A DNA stretch of 64,000 bases from Gemmatimonadota bacterium (GTDB lineage Bacteria > Gemmatimonadota > Gemmatimonadetes > Longimicrobiales > Gaopeijiaceae): the NCBI GenBank assembly GCA_028875075.1, contig JAPPGF010000006.1:62001-126000 (forward strand), given 5' to 3'. Under the pieces are notes generated by a model. The model worked only from the letters and a program-made list of their open reading frames with translations. It did not search any database and had not been told where the DNA came from. Made by a program: the position numbers and the translations under genes. The number at the start of each line of letters is the position of its first letter. Position 1 is the first letter of the stretch. Of the stretch, positions 61,298-64,000 are shown in pieces.

Positions 61298-62047
61298 TCA
61301 CACCGTCAGGTCCCAGCCGCGGATTTCCTTGAGCAGCCGGTAGTTGGTGAGGTCGAGGTGGAGCGGGGTCACCGACACCATCCCCTCCTGCACCGCCCGG
61401 AAATCGGAGTCGTTCGCCCCGGACCACTTCGAGACGCCGCCGCCGATCCAGAAGTACTCCCGTCCCGAGGGATCGAGCGCGCGCGTGATCGAGTCCGAGT
61501 AGCGTCGCCGTCCGAGAGACGTGACGCGCACACCCTTCACCTCGGCCGGGGGAACCGCCGGCAGGTTGACCGAGAGCAGGGTGTTGGCGGGGAAGCTCTC
61601 CTCATCGAGCATCGAGAGCAGCAGCCGGCGCACGGGCTCTTCCCAGCCGTCCAGTTGGTCGACAGCCTCGCCGGTGTAGGAGAACGCGATCGCGGGGATG
61701 CCGAGCACGGTCGCCTCCATGGCGGCGGAGACGGTGCCCGAGTAGAACACGTCCTCTCCCATGTTGGGGCCGTGGTTGATGCCGGACAGAACCACGTCCG
61801 GGCGACCCTGGAGCAGCTCGCTCACCGCGACGATGACACAGTCGGTCGGGGTCCCGTCCACCATCCAGCCGCCGTTCGGCACGGGACGAGCGCGTAGCGG
61901 GTGATGCAGGGTGAGCGAGTGGCTGGTCGCGCTCTGCTCGCGGTCCGGCGCGACCACGCTCACATCGCCCAGCGCCCCTGCCGCCGCCGCGAGCACGTGC
62001 AGCCCCGCAGCGAGGTATCCGTCGTCGTTCGTGACCAGTACGCGCAC
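61298..62047 (-). CDS. surE: 5'-nucleotidase SurE
   Basis: SurE is a metal-dependent survival-protein phosphatase acting on nucleotides. The 249-residue protein begins MRVLVTNDDGYLAAGL with the metal-binding DD pair, and has APDREQSATSHSLTL, GTPTDCV and LSGINHGPNMGEDVFYSGTVSAA. GTG 62047 follows the MerR gene by 7 bases. It is complete. Confidence 0.96.
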   Translation of the reverse strand: MRVLVTNDDGYLAAGLHVLAAAAGALGDVSVVAPDREQSATSHSLTLHHPLRARPVPNGGWMVDGTPTDCVIVAVSELLQGRPDVVLSGINHGPNMGEDVFYSGTVSAAMEATVLGIPAIAFSYTGEAVDQLDGWEEPVRRLLLSMLDEESFPANTLLSVNLPAVPPAEVKGVRVTSLGRRRYSDSITRALDPSGREYFWIGGGVSKWSGANDSDFRAVQEGMVSVTPLHLDLTNYRLLKEIRGWDLTV

Positions 62048-62054
62048 GCCCGCC

Positions 62055-62420
62055 TCACCTCCCCGGAGCGGGCAGGGTGAGCACGTCCCGCAGCGCTTCG
62101 AGCTCCGCCCGTATCGCGCCCAGGAGCTCGGGGCCCGCCACCCCCTGGCGCTCTTCCTCGAGGCGGCCCGCCTCGCTCATCTCCCGAAGCTTCTGGCGCG
62201 CGCCCTCGATCGTGTACTTCCGCTCGTAGAGGAGATGCTTGACCAACAGCACCTGCTCGATGTCCCCGCGCCTGAAGACGCGGTTCCCCGCCCGGTTCTT
62301 CACCGGACGCAGCACCTCGAACTGCGACTCCCAGTATCGCAGCACGTGCGGCTTGAGGCCGATCAGGTCGCAGACCTCTCCCATCGAGTAGTACTGGCGC
62401 TTGAGAATCACCTCACTCAT
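62055..62420 (-). CDS. MerR-family HTH regulator
   Basis: The 121-residue protein is an HTH_MerR type: YYSMGEVCDLIGLKPHVLRYWE, then the wing ESQFEVLRPVKNRAGNRVFRR and a dimerising helix. No effector domain or Cys pair for metals is present after about residue 80. Its ATG overlaps the gpsA stop as ATGA. Its target is unknown; short MerR genes of this type often sit in housekeeping operons. Confidence 0.88.
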   Translation of the reverse strand: MSEVILKRQYYSMGEVCDLIGLKPHVLRYWESQFEVLRPVKNRAGNRVFRRGDIEQVLLVKHLLYERKYTIEGARQKLREMSEAGRLEEERQGVAGPELLGAIRAELEALRDVLTLPAPGR

Positions 62421-63424
62421 CCCCCTTCCTCCGGCTTGGGGTCGCGCTCCATCAGGTTGGCGAGCGCTTCCCTCGCGCTGCGGCCTTCGGCCAGGATCGC
62501 GCACACCTCGCGGGTGAGCGGCATCTCGACCTTGTGCCGGACGGCGAGGTCGTACGCCGCCTGTGCCGTCTTCACGCCCTCCGCGACCGCGCTCATCTCC
62601 GAGAGGATCGACTCGAGGGACTCGCCTCGCCCGAGCCTCCAGCCCACCGAGCGGTTGCGGCTGAGTTCGCCCGTGCATGTCAGCACGAGGTCGCCCATGC
62701 CCGCCAGCCCGGCGAACGTCGCCGCTCGGGCTCCCATCGCCTGACCCAGGCGGGTGATCTCCGCCAGGCCGCGCGTGATCAGGGCCGCGAGCGTGTTGTG
62801 TCCGAAGCCGAGGCCGGCCGACATCCCCGCCGCGAGCGCTATCACGTTCTTGAGCGCGCCGCCCAACTCCACGCCGACCACATCCGTGTTCGTGTACACC
62901 CGAAGGTACGCATTCTGGAAGAGCTGCTGCACCCGCTCGGCAGCTTGGGCGTTCGCACTGGCCGCGACGACCAGCGTGGGGACCCGGCGCGCGACCTCGA
63001 GCGCGAAGCTCGGCCCGGACAGCACCGCGAAGCCCGACATCGCAGCCTCGCCCAGCACGTCCCGGAGCACCTCGTCCATGCGCCGCAACGTGGCCGTCTC
63101 GATGCCCTTCGACGCGCTCACGATCTGACAGCCCGCCTCCACGTGGGGGGCGGCCCGTTCCATTACGGAGCCCACGAACTGAGACGGCACCGTGTTGACC
63201 AACACGTCGGCATCCTTGAGCGCGGCCCCCAGATCCGATGTGGCGGCCAGCGCCTCCGGCAGCCGAATGCCGGCGAGGAACCGCGTGTTCTCGCGCTCGC
63301 GCATGACCTGATCGGCTACTTCCGGCTCAAGCGCCCAGAGCACGACCCGATGTCCGTTGTCGGTCAGCAGCGCGGCGAGCGTCGTGCCCCAGCTGCCCGC
63401 TCCCACCACGGCAATGCGACTCAT
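62417..63424 (-). CDS. gpsA: Glycerol-3-phosphate dehydrogenase [NAD(P)+]
   Basis: GpsA makes sn-glycerol 3-phosphate for phospholipids. The 335-residue protein opens MSRIAVVGAGSWGTTLA and has SASKGIET, SGPSFALEVARRVPT, ELGGALKNVIALAAG (catalytic Lys) and GLAGMGDLVLTCTGELSRNR. The ATG overlaps the plsY stop as ATGA, so PlsY and its glycerol phosphate source are coupled. Confidence 0.97.
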   Translation of the reverse strand: MSRIAVVGAGSWGTTLAALLTDNGHRVVLWALEPEVADQVMRERENTRFLAGIRLPEALAATSDLGAALKDADVLVNTVPSQFVGSVMERAAPHVEAGCQIVSASKGIETATLRRMDEVLRDVLGEAAMSGFAVLSGPSFALEVARRVPTLVVAASANAQAAERVQQLFQNAYLRVYTNTDVVGVELGGALKNVIALAAGMSAGLGFGHNTLAALITRGLAEITRLGQAMGARAATFAGLAGMGDLVLTCTGELSRNRSVGWRLGRGESLESILSEMSAVAEGVKTAQAAYDLAVRHKVEMPLTREVCAILAEGRSAREALANLMERDPKPEEGG

Positions 63425-64000
63425 TGCCCGCGCTCGCCGGGCGGCGCCACGTGACCGGGCCGCCCACGCCCGAAGCGGTGCTCTTCGCCGCGCGCGATGC
63501 GCCCGAGGTTCGTGCGGTGGGCCCAGATCACCAACGAGGCGATCGCCAGCGTGAACCCGAACACGGGGCCGCCGCTCTCGCCCGCGAACAGCCAGACGGC
63601 CGCCGGGACGCTGAGGGCGGCCAGGACCGAGCCCAGCGCGACCATGCGCGTCGTGAGCACGGTCACCAGCCATACCGAGAGACCCACGAGCATCGCGGCC
63701 GGAGCGAGCCCGGCCAACACTCCCGCGCTGGTCGCGACGCCCTTGCCGCCCCTGAAGCGCACCCAGACCGAGTAGACGTGGCCGAGCACGGCGGCGGTCC
63801 CGTACCCGAGAGCCCAGGCCCAGGAAACCGCGTCGAGGCGCGGAAACAGCCAGGCCGGGATGAAGCCCTTGGCGACGTCCACCACCACTACGGGCAACGC
63901 CGCCTTCCAGCCGAGAACCCGGTAGACGTTGGTCGCGCCGAGGTTGCCGCTGCCGTGCTCGCGCAGATCGACGCCGTACCCCCAGCGCCCGACCCAGTGG
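63421..64000 (-). CDS. plsY: Glycerol-3-phosphate acyltransferase PlsY, 5' end off window
   Basis: PlsY acylates glycerol 3-phosphate with acyl-phosphate made by PlsX. About 193 codons are visible; the frame runs past the first GTG/TTG and continues to the window end, where it reads REHGSGNLGATNVYR, the conserved motif 1. FRGGKGVATSAGVLAGL (motif 2) and WAHRTNLGRI (motif 3) follow. Hydrophobic helices fill the rest. The start lies beyond the right edge. Confidence 0.94.
   Translation of the reverse strand, partial: HWVGRWGYGVDLREHGSGNLGATNVYRVLGWKAALPVVVVDVAKGFIPAWLFPRLDAVSWAWALGYGTAAVLGHVYSVWVRFRGGKGVATSAGVLAGLAPAAMLVGLSVWLVTVLTTRMVALGSVLAALSVPAAVWLFAGESGGPVFGFTLAIASLVIWAHRTNLGRIARGEEHRFGRGRPGHVAPPGERGQ

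Noticed and set aside
1-64000. Mobile elements, CRISPR arrays, prophage, or toxin-antitoxin modules.
   Set aside because: No transposase, integrase, spaced direct repeats or small toxin pairs were recognised; gene order and composition are uniform.

Overview
The window is a dense, high-GC (about two-thirds G+C by eye) bacterial chromosome segment with no sign of mobile DNA. All but three genes are read from the minus strand. The gene content suggests a free-living, respiring, Gram-negative-type bacterium: a complete 14-subunit complex I, TCA-cycle enzymes, lipoproteins, TonB-related and beta-barrel-like outer-membrane proteins. A GWxTD-domain protein and the dnaB-udg-coaBC-rpoZ-gmk-yicC block point by inference to Gemmatimonadota or a near relative. 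No rRNA, tRNA, CRISPR array, transposase or phage gene was seen.

Layout. 1-2.8 kb: fatty-acid/phospholipid operon yceD-rpmF-plsX-fabH-fabD (fabD cut by the window edge). 2.8-6.4 kb: ndk, a CBS-domain protein and sucCD behind a strong promoter. 6.5-12.4 kb: a Tat-exported PhoX-like protein on the plus strand, then a large UPF0182 membrane protein and a phosphomannomutase/phosphoglucomutase. 12.5-27.4 kb: nuoA-N in canonical order, preceded by a promoter and a perfect Rex-type operator. 27.5-31.6 kb: dcd (plus), an FKBP lipoprotein, mdh and moaDEA. 31.6-33.7 kb: an ECF sigma / zinc anti-sigma / Spy-like operon and an HU gene. 33.7-40.4 kb: carA, an RNase H-like gene with two catalytic acids replaced (plus), lipB, a 2-oxoacid dehydrogenase E2, secG and pgk-tpiA. 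40.7-47.3 kb: a beta-propeller phytase lipoprotein, an unknown membrane protein, a second ECF sigma with a membrane-anchored TonB/GWxTD protein, a small zinc ribbon and gap. 47.5-54.7 kb: aroE, a low-molecular-weight phosphatase, sua5, ispD, dnaB, a family-4 uracil-DNA glycosylase, coaBC, rpoZ and gmk. 54.8-64 kb: yicC, a plug/barrel outer-membrane protein coupled to pepA and icd, a small unknown gene, surE, a MerR regulator, gpsA and plsY (cut by the right edge).

How the genes work together. Central carbon and energy metabolism dominates: gap, pgk, tpiA, icd, E2, sucCD and mdh supply NADH that NuoA-N oxidises, and the Rex-like operator would tie complex I expression to the NADH/NAD+ ratio. 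Lipid precursor genes sit at both ends (fabD/fabH/plsX and gpsA/plsY). Many stop/start pairs overlap as ATGA or GTGA, so translational coupling is the rule. Housekeeping promoters could be read directly at about a dozen places and follow TTGNNN, 17-18 bp, TANNNT. At two of them (yceD, pgk) the predicted transcript would begin almost at the start codon. The least explained parts are the second ECF sigma with its TonB/GWxTD partner, the RNase H-like protein and the small genes at 41.9, 46.0 and 60.8 kb.
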